The translations under genes were made by a program, and so were the position numbers. Below the pieces are notes generated by a model. It was not told the DNA's origin, did no database searches, and saw only the letters and a program-made list of their open reading frames with translations. From AP-15 sp963799085 (lineage in GTDB: Bacteria > Pseudomonadota > Alphaproteobacteria > ATCC43930 > CGMCC-115725), in NCBI GenBank assembly GCA_963799085.1, contig CAWCWA010000005.1:1-64000 (forward strand): DNA of 64,000 bases, written 5' to 3'. Below, in pieces: positions 25,711 through 35,520 of this stretch. Within the stretch, counting starts at the first letter, position 1, and each line of letters starts with the position of its first letter.

Positions 25711-26646
25711 ATGAAGCTTGCCGTACCCGATCTGATTTCGAATTCCTATTTCCCGGCCGCCGCCGCGGTCGCGTTGGGGTTTTTCGCGGCCGAAGGGCTC
25801 GAGGTCTCGCTCGAACTGGTGTATCCGGTCGACCGCGCCTATCGCGAGATGTACCTCGGCAACATCGATTTCGTTGGCGGTTCGGCGCATTCGGCGCTCG
25901 CCGCCTTTCCCGAATGGCAGGGCGTCAAACTGCTCTGCGCCCAGGCGCAGGGGATGTACTGGTTTCTCGTCATGCGCGCCGATCTCGGCGCCAGGCGGGG
26001 CGATATCGAGGCGGTCAAGGGCCGCACGATCGGCGCCGCTCCCTGGGTCGAGATGGGGCTGCGCCGGCTCCTGCTGGAAGCCGGGATCGACCCGGCGCGC
26101 GACCAGGTCACGATCGCCCCGGTGCCGGGTGCTACCGGCGACACGGTCAATTTCGGCCTCACCGCGGCCAGGGCGCTCGAAGCGGGCCTGATCGACGGCT
26201 TCTGGGCAAACGGCATGGGGACCGAAATCGCGGTGCGCCGCGGCGTCGGCACGGTCGTCCTCGATGTCCGCCGCGGCGACGGGCCGAAAGCGTGCTTCAA
26301 CTACACGATGTCGGCACTGGCGGCGACCGACCGGCTGATCGAGCAATCGCCCGACATCGCCGCGGCGGCGGTCCGCGCGATCGTCAATACCCAGGCCGCG
26401 TTGAAGGCCGATCCGGACCGTGCGACCGTGGCCGGCCGCAAGCTCTTTCCGCCCGAAGCGGCGGCGCTGATCGCCGACCTCATCCGCCGTGACCTGCCCT
26501 ATTACGACGCGTCGATCTCGCCCGAATTCGTCGCCGGCATGAACCAGTTCGCCCGCGACATCGGCATCCTCCAGCACGATGTTGCCTATGAGCAAGTGGT
26601 CGCCACCCAATTCGCGCCGCTGTGGCGGGGCGCGCCGGGGCTATAG
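25711..26646 (+). CDS. ABC transporter substrate-binding protein, NMT1/THI5-like
   Basis: 311 residues with the NMT1/SsuA-type periplasmic-binding fold: KLAVPDLISNSYFPAAAAVALGFF and GLEVSLELVYPVDRAYREMYLGNIDFVGGSAHSAL at the start, then DIEAVKGRTIGAAPWVEMGLRRLL and LTAARALEAGLIDGFWANG. No signal peptide is visible at the chosen ATG, which is odd for an ABC binding protein. It may be cytosolic, as in THI5-type synthases, or the true N-terminus may be elsewhere. No permease or ATPase genes adjoin. Its stop overlaps that of the convergent coxL-like gene by 6 bp. Ligand unknown; aromatic or sulphonate-like compounds are common for the family. Confidence 0.8.
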   Translation: MKLAVPDLISNSYFPAAAAVALGFFAAEGLEVSLELVYPVDRAYREMYLGNIDFVGGSAHSALAAFPEWQGVKLLCAQAQGMYWFLVMRADLGARRGDIEAVKGRTIGAAPWVEMGLRRLLLEAGIDPARDQVTIAPVPGATGDTVNFGLTAARALEAGLIDGFWANGMGTEIAVRRGVGTVVLDVRRGDGPKACFNYTMSALAATDRLIEQSPDIAAAAVRAIVNTQAALKADPDRATVAGRKLFPPEAAALIADLIRRDLPYYDASISPEFVAGMNQFARDIGILQHDVAYEQVVATQFAPLWRGAPGL

Positions 26647-29006
26647 GGTTCGGTTGCGGGCCGCGCTTGATCGCGCGCCAAACATTGAGGGGCGTGCACG
26701 GCATCGTTATGTCGCGCACGCCGAGCGGGGCGAGCGCGTCGAGGACGGCGCTGACGACGACCGCGAGTGCGGGCGTGCAGCCGCCCTCGCCGCCGGCCTT
26801 GATGCCGAACGGGTTGGTCGGCGACAACACCTCGACGATCCGGGTCGTGAACGACGGCAGATTGTCCGAGCGCGGCATGCCGTAATCCATGAACGAGCCC
26901 GACAAGGGCTGGCCCGAACTCCGGATCGACGACGCACTCCTCCCACATCGCCTCGCCGACACCCTGCGCGATCCCGCCATGCGTCTGGCCGTGCACGATC
27001 ATCGGGTTGATGCAGCGGCCGACATCGTCGACGACCGAATAGCGCGCGATCTCGACCATGCCGGTTTCCGGGTCGACCTCGACCTCGCAGACGGCACAGC
27101 CGTTCGGGAAGACGGGTTCGTGCATCTCGTTGTCGGCGGCGACCGCAAGATCGGCCGATAGCCCGAGCCGCGCTGCCTCCTGCGCCAGTTCGAGAAAGTC
27201 GAAGCTCCGGTTGCGGCGGGGTGCAGCGAACCGGCCTTCCTCGAACAGGACCTCCGCCGGGTCGGCGTCGAGAAGGCGGGCGGCGACGGCCTTGCCTTTG
27301 GCGATCAGTCCGGGTGCCGCCTTGGCGAAGAGCGTTGCCGAATGCCGCATCGAGCGGCCGGAATGGGATCCGCCGCCGAGACTGACGACATCGGTGTCGC
27401 CGGTGACGAGGTCGATGCTCTCGGCCGGCACCCCGAGCAGCGCCGAGACGACCTGCGCAAAGCTCGTCTCGTGGCCCTGGCCGCTCGGTCCGGTGCCGAT
27501 CACGACCCTGACCCGGCCCTGCGGCGTGACCGTGATCTCGGTGCGCTCGCGCGGCGCGCCGATCGAGGATTCGACGTAATTGGCGAGCCCGAGCCCGAGC
27601 AAACGCCCGCGCGCCTCGGCCTCTCGCCGGCGCTCGCCGAAACCCGGCCAATCGGCGATCCGCATCGCCAGATCCATGTTGGCCTCGTAGGTCCCGCTGT
27701 CGTAGAGCATGCCCACACCGTTGCGGTACGGCATCGCGTCGGGCCGGACGAGGTTCCTGCGGCGCAATTCGACCCGGTCGAACCCCATCTCCTCGGCCGC
27801 GCGATCGACCAGCCGCTCGATCGCGTAGGTCACCTCGGGCCGTCCCGAGCTGCGATAGGCGTTGGTCGGCATCGTGTTGGTGAAGACCGCGCGCGAGCGC
27901 AAGGTGGCCGCCGGGATGTCGTAATTGCCGGTAACGAGGCCCGAGCCTTTGCCGAGCGGCGAGAGCGAGGCGCAGCGCGCCCCGACATTGCTGACATTGT
28001 CGGCGCGCAGGCCCAGAAACCGGCCGTCCGCGGCGAGCGCCAGTTCGACCCGGGTCATCAGGTCGCGGCCCTGGAAATCGGTCAGGAACACCTCGCTGCG
28101 GGTCGAGGTGTATTTGACCGGCCGCCCGACCCTCCGCGAGGCCCACACCACCAGCGCCGATTCGACATAGAGGCGGTTGCGGGTGCCGAAATTGCCGCCG
28201 ACATCCTGCGAGACGACCCGCACCCGATCGGGCGCCACCCCGAGCACCGTCGCCAGTTCCGCCTTCTGCCGCACCGCGCCGCCGCTCCCGGCCCACAACG
28301 TATAGCGGCCGGTCTCCTGATCGTAATGGCCGAGTGCCGCGCGCGGCTCAAGCGGGACGCCCGTAACCCGCGCGATATGGAATTCCATCGCGACGACATG
28401 GTCGGCCGCGGCAAAGGCGCGGTCGGTCGCTTCCTTGTCGCCGAACGTCGTATCGACGAGGACGTTGTCCGGCATCTCGTCCCAGACCGTCGGCGCGCCC
28501 TCTTCGAGGGCGGCTTGCGGCGAGACGACCCAAGGCAATTCCTGATATTCGACCGCCACGGCCTCGGCGGCGTCGAATGCCTGCGCCGCGGTCACGGCGA
28601 CGACGATCGCCACCGCCTCTCCGACATGCCGCACCCGGTCGGCCGGCAGCGGCAATTGCGGGCCGATGAAGATCGGGCCGCCACCGGGGCCGGTCAGCTT
28701 CATGTCGTAACGGGTCTGCGGCACCGGGCTGTGCGGGACCGGCGAGAGCCCGTCGGCGACGCAGTCCTCGCCGGTGAAGACGCCGAGCACTCCCGGCATC
28801 GCCGTCGCCGGCGATTTGTCGATCCGCAATATGCGCGCATGCGGATATGGCGAGCGCACGATCGCGGCATAGGCCTGCTCCGGCAGCGTCGCGTCGTCGC
28901 TGAACCGGCCCTTCCCGGTCAGAAGCCGCTGATCCTCCTTGCGGCGCACCGGCTGTCCGATGGCGCCCAGCGCCGCCACAGCCGCAATCTCTGCGATGTC
29001 GTTCAT
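26641..29006 (-). CDS. CoxL-like xanthine dehydrogenase family molybdopterin-binding subunit (frameshifted near 3' end)
   Basis: About 787 residues, the large catalytic subunit of a molybdenum hydroxylase. It starts AAVAALGAIGQPVRRKEDQRLLTGKGRFSDD. The Mo-site blocks are PLEPRAALGHYD, DVGGNFGTRN, the substrate loop NAYRSSGRPE near residue 382, and GTGPSGQGHETSFAQ. The C-terminal GIKAGGEGGCTPA, with the catalytic Glu, is in another frame. One extra G (TTCGGGCCAG near 26927) explains that shift, and a second +1 shift would give the TAG at 26643-26641. The loop is neither the AYRCSFR of true CO dehydrogenase (form I) nor the AYRGAGR of form II. CoxM and CoxS subunit genes are absent nearby. Confidence 0.85.
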
Positions 29007-29022
29007 CCTCCGATCGTACCGA

Positions 29023-29096
29023 CGGCGAAGAAGATATCAATCGCCGGCTCGCGCCGTGTTACTTTCCAGGATGGGAAGCCTGACGAGGAAGCCATG
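29023..29096 (+). repeat. leader repeat, copy 1 (upstream of the VOC gene)
   Basis: This stretch, from CGGCGAAGAAGATATCAATC to the ATG of the VOC gene, closely matches 33974-34046. Shared blocks are CGGCGAAGAA, ATATCAATCG, CGCCGTG and GACGAGGAAG followed by CATGA. It spans the likely promoter and the ribosome binding site. Confidence 0.6.
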
Positions 29097-29582
29097 ATTC
29101 ATCATCTCTCGATCGCCGCACGTGACCCGAAACACGTCGCCGGCGTCCTGGCCGAGTTCATGGGTGGGGTCGCCGTTCCGTTCCCGCCCAATCCCGGCAG
29201 CTATTTCGCGCTCCAACTCGACGACCACGGTTCGGGCGTCGAGGTCTATCCGGCCGGCACCGAATTGCAGCCGGGCGGCAGCGATGGCGGCGGCTTTGTC
29301 AAGAAGCCGGAAGCCCGCGGCTTCGGTCCGACCCATTTCGCGCTCAGCATCGCCGCCGACGCGGACAAGGTCGAGGCGATCGCCAAGCGGGAAAACTGGC
29401 AATGCTATCGCTGCAACCGCGGCCCGTTCCATGTGATCGAGGTGTGGCTCGAAAACGAGTCGATGGTCGAATTGCTGCCGCCCGATTACGCGGCCGAATA
29501 TCTCGCCTTTACCCGTCCCGACAAGATCGCCGCCGCGATGGCCGCCGCTGCACCCCAGCCCGCTCGCCAGCGCCCGGCCTAA
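29094..29582 (+). CDS. VOC/glyoxalase superfamily protein
   Basis: 162 residues. It begins MIHHLSIAARDPKHVAGVLAEFMGG, the usual first beta-alpha-beta module of vicinal oxygen chelate proteins, with H3 or H4 as a possible metal ligand. A second module follows in GFGPTHFALSIAADADKVEAIAKRENW, and FHVIEVWLENESMVELLPP supplies a terminal Glu. The C-terminal tail is Ala/Pro-rich. Such proteins act as dioxygenases, isomerases or resistance proteins. GAGGA is 6 bp before the ATG at 29094. The gene is divergent from coxL (87-bp gap) and ends one base before the convergent RND pump gene. Confidence 0.82.
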   Translation: MIHHLSIAARDPKHVAGVLAEFMGGVAVPFPPNPGSYFALQLDDHGSGVEVYPAGTELQPGGSDGGGFVKKPEARGFGPTHFALSIAADADKVEAIAKRENWQCYRCNRGPFHVIEVWLENESMVELLPPDYAAEYLAFTRPDKIAAAMAAAAPQPARQRPA

Positions 29583-29583
29583 T

Positions 29584-32500
29584 TCAACCAGCGCGGGGTC
29601 TTGGGCGCCGGAACCACGTTCCCGAACGCTCGCGGATGCTCTGGAAGGTGACGTAGAGCAACGGGATCACAAAGAGCCCGATGGCGCTCGCCGCGATCAT
29701 GCCGGCGAAGACTGGCGTGCCGACCGCGTGCCGGCTCAATTCGGCGGCGCCCTCCGCCACCACCAGCGGATAAACCCCGAGGATGAACGCGAACGAGGTC
29801 ATCATCACCGCGCGAAACCGCATCCGCGCGCCGAGCACGGCGGACTCGAGAATGTCCTTGCCGGCCTCGCGCTGTTCCTTGGCAAAGGCGATGATCAGGA
29901 TGCCGTTCTTGGCGGCCATCGCGATTAGCACGACAAGCCCGATCTCGGCGTAAAGGTCGAGCGAGACGCGAAACAGCAGGATGCCGATAAAGGCGCCGAG
30001 CACCCCGACCGGCACCGACAGCAGCACCGGCACCGGGATCATCCAGCTTTCATATAGCCCGACCAGGAACAGAAACGCGAACAGGATCGCCAGACCGAGG
30101 ATTGCCCCGGTCTGTCCGGCCGCCGCCTGTTCCTGATAGGCCGTGCCCGACCATTCATAGGCGTAGCCGGCGGGCAGCGTTTTCGCCGAAACCTCTGCCA
30201 TCGCCGCGAGTGCCGCGCCCGACGAGACGCCCGGCGCGGGGCTGCCCTGGATCGGGATCGCGCGATAATTGTTGTAGCGGGTGATGACCTGCGGCCCGAC
30301 GACGACGCCGGCGTGGGCGATTGAGGCCAAGGGTACGTCGTTGCCGTATTTGTTGCGGATGTAGATCTGCCACAGCGAGGAAATGTCCTGGCGGTCGGCC
30401 GGCTCGCCTTCGATATTGACCTGCCAGATCCGTCCGTAGAGGTTGAAGTTGTTGACGTAGTAACTGCCCAACGTGGCCTGCAGCGTGGTGAACACGTCGC
30501 TCATCGATAGTCCCAGCGCCTGCGCCTTTTCGCGGTCGATATTCAGAAAGATCGAAGGGTTGCTGGCGGTGTAGGTCGAGAACACGCGGGTGAGCCGGGG
30601 AGTCGCGGTTGGCGGCGGCGAGCAGCCCTTGCATGACGCTGTTCATCGCCGCCGGCTCCTGGCCTTCGAGGCCTTCGAGTTCGTATTCGAACCCGCCGGT
30701 CGTCGAGAGCCCGATGATCGGCGGCAGGTTGAACGGGATCACGGTTGCCGAGCGGATTTCCTGCCCTTCGCGGAACACGCGGCCGATCAGCGCCTGCGCC
30801 GAATTGGCCGCTCCGACGCGGTCGGCAAAGGGCTTCAAGGTCGGCACGATGAAACGCCGCATTCGGCTCGTTGACGCCGTCGATAATCGAAAAGCCGATG
30901 ATCGCAACGACATTCTGGATCTGCGGCATCGAGTGCAACAAATCCTCGATGCGCTTCTCCACCTCGCCGCTGCGTGCGACCGAGGCGCCGTCCGGCAGCT
31001 GCACCGCAACAAAGAACGCGCCCTGGTCTTCCTCGGGCAGAAATCCGGTGGGCACCCGTCCCTGAATTACATAGATCGCGCCCGCGGCTGCCAGGATCGC
31101 GATGATCCCCAGAAACGAGACGCGGACCAGACGGGCGACGATCGCGGCATAGCCGTCGCGGACATTGTCGATGCGCCGCAAGCACCCAGCCCATCGAGCC
31201 CGCGCTTCGGCCCGCCATGCCGCAAAAACACCGCGCACAACGCTGGCGACAGGGTCAGCGCGTTCAACGCCGAAATCGCCATCGCGACGCTGATCGTCAC
31301 CGCGAACTGGCGGAACAAGGTTCCCGAGACGCCGGGGATAAAGGCGATCGGCACAAACACCGAAAATAGCACCAGCGTGATCGCGATGATCGGGCCGGTA
31401 ATCTCGGCCATGGCTTTTTTGGTCGCGTCGGCCGGCGACAATTCCGGCTCTTCTTCCATGACGCGCTCGACATTTTCGACAACGACGATCGCGTCGTCGA
31501 CCAGAATGCCGATCGCCAGCACCATCGCCAACAGCGAGATCGTATTGGCCGAATAGCCCATCGCCAGCAATATCGCGAAGCTGCCGATGACGCTGACCGG
31601 CACCGCTATCGCCGGGATCAGGGTCGCGCGCAACGAGCCGAGAAACAGGAAGACGACGATCACGACGAGAATAAACGCGATCAACAAGGTGATCAGCACG
31701 TCGTGGATCGTGTCGAAGACAAACGTCGTCGTGTCGTAATTGACCAGATATTTAAGACCGGGCGGAAACCGCTGGCTCAAGCGCTCCATATTGGCGCGGA
31801 CCAGTTTCGCGGTCTGCACGGCGTTGGCCCCGGGGGACAGATATATGCCGATCGCGACTGCCGGCTTGCCGTTGAAGCGGCCCTCGATATCCTGGTTCTG
31901 GGCGCCGAGTTCGACCCGAGCCACATCCTTGATCCGCAACAGCGAGCCGTCGGGATTGGCGCGCAACACGATGTTGCCGAACTGCTCGGGCGTGACGAGC
32001 CGGCCTTGGGTCTGAATGTTCAGCTGGAATTGCTGGTCGTTCGAGATCGGCCGCGCGCCGATGCGGCCGACCGGCGCGATGACATTCTGCGCCTGGATCG
32101 CCGCGATCACATCGGATGGCGTCAATTGCAGATTGTCGAGCCGCTGCATGTCGAACCAGATCCGCATCGAGTAATTGAGCGCGCCAAAGATGTGCGCCTG
32201 CCCGACCCCCGGCGTGCGCGACAACACGTCGAGGATGTTGATGATCGCGTAATTGGTGATGAACAGCGGGTCCTGTTTCCCGGTCTCGCTGTAGAGCACG
32301 ATGAATTGCAGCACCGCCGACGATTTTTTCTGGATCGTCAGCCCTTCGAGCTGCACTTGCTGCGGCAGTTGGGAGAAGCGCGGTCTGCACCCGGTTGTTG
32401 ACGTTGACGGTATCGATGTCGGCGTCGCTGCCGAGTTGGAAACTGACGGTCAGGTTGTAGCTGCCGTCGTTGCCGCTCGTCGACTTCATGTAGATCATCT

Positions 32501-32724
32501 TGTCGACGCCGACGACCTGCGCCTCGATCGGCTGGGCGACGCTGGCTTCGACATCGGCAGCCGAGGCTCCCGGGTAGATCGCCGTCGACCTGGACCTGCG
32601 GCGGCACGATGTCGGGGAATTGCGATACCGGGATGCGGGTCAGCGCGATCAGTCCGGCAATCGTGATGACGAGCGCAATGACGACCGCGAGCCGCGGGCG
32701 ATCGACAAAGATCGCCGAGATCAC
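29584..32724 (-). CDS. RND-type multidrug efflux permease, AcrB-like (multiple frameshifts)
   Basis: The span of 3141 bp corresponds to about 1046 residues, the usual length of an HAE1-family pump. It begins VISAIFVDRPRLAVVIALVITIAGLIAL (TM1, GTG start overlapping the upstream stop as GTGA). NDGSYNLTVSFQLGSDADID, MQLEGLTIQKKSS and LDNLQLTPSDVIAAIQAQN are docking/porter regions. GILVDDAIVVVENVER is TM4 with the proton-relay Asp pair, GFLPEEDQGAFFVAVQLPDG opens the second half, and MAAKNGILIIAFAKEQRE is TM10. The frame shifts near 32590, 32375, 31185, 30860 and 30595, mostly as single added bases. It exports drugs or lipophiles across both membranes with the MFP; no outer-membrane channel gene is seen. 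Confidence 0.82.
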
Positions 32725-33876
32725 GGGCTCCCCCCGGCGGTCGAAGGCTGCGGGCTCGCCGGCCCGGGCGAGACGACCTCGCCCGGGCGAACGCGCTGCA
32801 CCCCCTCGGAAATGACCAGCTCGCCTTCCTTGAGGCCGCTCGTCACGACCGCTGTCGACGGCGTCGATTGTCCGAGCGCGATGCGCCGGATTTCGCGCGC
32901 GATTTTGCCCATCGACGACATAGACGTAATCGCCCTGCTGGTCGGACAGTACCGCGGCGCGTGGGATCGCCAGCACCGAGACCGGCTGCACCCCTTCGAG
33001 CATGACGGTGACAAACTCGCCGTCGGTAAGCCAGCGGATCGGCGGCGTCCCGCCCTTTCCGGCGAAAAGCAGCGGGTTCGGGATCACGCCGCGGAAGGTG
33101 ATCGTGTCGGTGTTTTCGGAAACGGTCGGCGACACGTAATCGAGATGCCCCGTCTGGTCGTAGATCTTTCCGTTCGGCAGCCGCAGCCGGATCACGACGG
33201 CGCTGAACCCGCCCTTCGGCACATAGCGGTCGCGCAATTGCAGCGCGGTGCGCTGCGCGATCGGAAAATTCACATACATCGGGTCCTGGCTGACCAATGT
33301 CGCCAGCGTGCCGCTGGTCGGCGAGACGACGTTGCCTTCCGTCACCGCCGTGGCGCTGATCTTGCCGTCGATCGGCGCGCGGATTTCGGTATAGCCGAGA
33401 TTGATCTGGGCGGTTTCCAATTGCGCCTTTGCGCCGGCCACCTGCGCGGCCAGCGAGCGTTCATTCGCGATGGTCTGGTCGACGTTCTGCTGCTGGCCCG
33501 CCGGCGTTTTCAACAGGTACTGAGCGCGCGCGAGCTGCTTCTCGGCAAAGGTGTACTGCGCTTCAAGCTGCTCCACATTCGCCTTGTCGGCGTCGACCTG
33601 GGCTTGAAACGGCGGCTGCTCGAGCTGGTAAAGCAGGTCGCCTTTCTTGACCTCGGCCCCTTCGACAAAGTGCCGCTTTTCGAGAAAGGCGGTAACCCGG
33701 GCGACCAGCGCGACCCGCCCGACCGCCTGGATGCGGCCGACGAACTCGTTGCTCTGGGTGATCTCTTGGGGCGCCACGCGCACCACCCCGACCGCTGGCG
33801 GCCCGCCCGGCCCGGTCTGGGCCTCGGCCACCAAGGGAAGCGACGCGAGAACGAGGGCGAGGAGGAACCGCTTCAT
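32721..33876 (-). CDS. RND efflux periplasmic adaptor (membrane fusion protein), one frameshift
   Basis: About 384 residues. A signal peptide (FLLALVLASLPLVAEAQ) is followed by the adaptor body: FVGRIQAVGRVALVARVTAFLEKRHFVEGAEVKKGDLLYQL is the lipoyl half-motif, residues about 100-170 a coiled-coil hairpin, and INLGYTEIRAPIDGKISAT the second lipoyl half. The barrel (DPMYVNFPIAQRTAL) and membrane-proximal domain (TSGLKEGELVISEGVQRVRPG) follow. The last part is reached only by changing frame near 32915, where one extra base in a GGG or AAAA run is likely. Start at 33876 precedes a good signal sequence and follows a GC-rich leader. It is translationally coupled to the permease. Confidence 0.85.
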
Positions 33877-33973
33877 CGGCGTGCTTATAACCGATATCCT
33901 TCCTCCCTCGACCAGCGATCGCGGGGTGCGGCAAATGCGCGATTGCGGCATGGACCTGCCCGGCGGGGACAGC

Positions 33974-34046
33974 CGGCGAAGAAATATCAATCGCGGGCTT
34001 ACGCCGTGCTATTCCTGGCGGGGGGACCTCCGACGAGGAAGTCATG
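33974..34046 (+). repeat. leader repeat, copy 2 (upstream of the second cyclase)
   Basis: About 74 bp resembling 29023-29096 along its whole length, including the ribosome binding site GACGAGGAAG and an ATG at 34044. From this ATG only a 31-codon frame is open (to a TAA at about 34137), overlapping the start of the cyclase gene. Confidence 0.55.
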
Positions 34047-34131
34047 ACCCATGGCCGCGGCAGTACCCCCGACCCTCGCGCCATCGCCCGGCGTGATCCG
34101 ATTTCCGTGACGGCTGCGCGTCGTCGCCGCA

Positions 34132-35361
34132 ATGGGTAAGCCTGAGTTCGACGGCATTGCCGACTGGGTGACGCGAGCCGGCCTCGCCGGTCGCGAAGAA
34201 CGCGAACTGCTCGCCGGCTTCTGCCGCCGGATCGCCGATGCCGGCCTGCCTTTGGCTCGGGCCATGGTCATCCTCGACACGCTTCATCCGATCTATGAGG
34301 GCCGTGTCTTTCGCTGGCGCGCGACTGGGCCGGAATCCGTCGAGGCGGTGGATTACGGACGGACCGACGAGGGCGAGGCTGCCGAGAACTGGCAGCGCAG
34401 CCCGTTTTTCCATCTGCTGCAATCGGGCGAGGAGGCGATGCGCCGCCGCCTCGCAGCTGGCGATCCCGCCGACTTCCCAGCTCTCATAGAAGCGCGCGAG
34501 GAAGGCATTACCGACTACCTGGCGATGATTCACCGCTTTGCCGAGGAAGGCGTCATCGGCGAGATGGATTGCGTCTATTCCTCCTGGGCGACCGATGCGC
34601 CGGGCGGCTTCAGCGACGAGGGCGTCGCAGCGTTGCGCCGCCTCGTCCCGTTTCTGAATCTCGCGATCAAATCTGGGGCGCTGGGCAGGATGGCGGGAGA
34701 CCTGGCCGAAGCCTATCTCGGCCGCGACCCCGGTCGCCGGGTCATGAGCGGCCGCATCGCCCGCGGCGTGGCGGAAAGGATCGACGCGGTGCTGTGGTAC
34801 AGCGATCTCCACGGCTACACCCACATCGCCGACAACGCGCCGCCGGAAGAAATCATCCCGATGCTCAACGACTATGCCGACGTCGTCGTCTCGGCGGTGC
34901 ACGGCAATGGCGGCGACGTGCTCAAGCTGATCGGTGACGGCACGCTGGCGATCTTCACCGGCGAGGATCGCGAGCGGGCCTGCCTGTCGGCCCTGCAAGC
35001 CGCGATCCGGGCGCGCCGGGACGGCGCCGAACTCAACCGCAACCGAACCGCCGCCGGTCTGCCGACCGCCGAGATCTATCTCGCTCTCCATGTCGGCGAA
35101 GTCTTCTACGGCAATGTCGGCAGCAAGGACCGCCTCGACTTCACGGTGATCGGCCCGGCGGTCAACGAAGTCAGCCGCATCCTGGCGATGAGCCGCTCGG
35201 TCGACCAGAACCTGCTGCTCTCGGCGGCATTCGCGGCCGCGCTCGCGGAAGAGCCGCGCCGGCGCCTCGTTTCGGTCGGCCGCTACGCCCTGCGCGGTGT
35301 CGCACAACCGCAGGAACTCTTCACCCCCGAACCCGGTTTCGACGTGCCGCCCTTATCGTGA
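34132..35361 (+). CDS. class III adenylate/guanylate cyclase with N-terminal sensory domain
   Basis: 409 residues. Residues about 1-205 form a helical N-terminal domain (LAGFCRRIADAGLPLARAMVILDTLHPIYEG) seen in many rhizobial cyclases. Residues about 220-400 are the catalytic domain: LWYSDLHGYTHIADN has the first metal Asp, LKLIGDGTLAIF the second, and HVGEVFYGNVGSKDRLDFTVIGPAVNEVSRI the adenine and transition-state residues. Cytosolic. The ATG at 34132 lacks a Shine-Dalgarno sequence. A 31-codon ORF starting at 34044 behind a good site ends across it, so coupled translation is possible. It differs from the TPR-type cyclase at 14.6 kb. Confidence 0.88.
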   Translation: MGKPEFDGIADWVTRAGLAGREERELLAGFCRRIADAGLPLARAMVILDTLHPIYEGRVFRWRATGPESVEAVDYGRTDEGEAAENWQRSPFFHLLQSGEEAMRRRLAAGDPADFPALIEAREEGITDYLAMIHRFAEEGVIGEMDCVYSSWATDAPGGFSDEGVAALRRLVPFLNLAIKSGALGRMAGDLAEAYLGRDPGRRVMSGRIARGVAERIDAVLWYSDLHGYTHIADNAPPEEIIPMLNDYADVVVSAVHGNGGDVLKLIGDGTLAIFTGEDRERACLSALQAAIRARRDGAELNRNRTAAGLPTAEIYLALHVGEVFYGNVGSKDRLDFTVIGPAVNEVSRILAMSRSVDQNLLLSAAFAAALAEEPRRRLVSVGRYALRGVAQPQELFTPEPGFDVPPLS

Positions 35362-35520
35362 CAAGCGGCAGGCGACGGCATGCCCCCGCATAATAGGTGC
35401 ATCGCTAAAATCGCCATATTTGCAAGGTATCGTGCGTTTCGCACGGCGCTCGAGGCTGCCTTATATTGCCCCGGCCGCCCTGTTAATTCCTTGCGGAAAC
35501 AGGAGACCCGACGCCCGAAA

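Noticed and set aside
26480..26646. Long antisense overlap of coxL with the binding-protein gene
   Set aside because: One more single-base shift puts a TAG at 26643-26641, giving tail-to-tail genes with a 6-bp overlap. The readthrough frame to 26480 is low-complexity.
27342..29582. A 746-codon plus-strand frame
   Set aside because: It is the antisense shadow of the CoxL-like gene, favoured by high GC. Only its last 162 codons, from the ATG at 29094, are a real gene (VOC protein).
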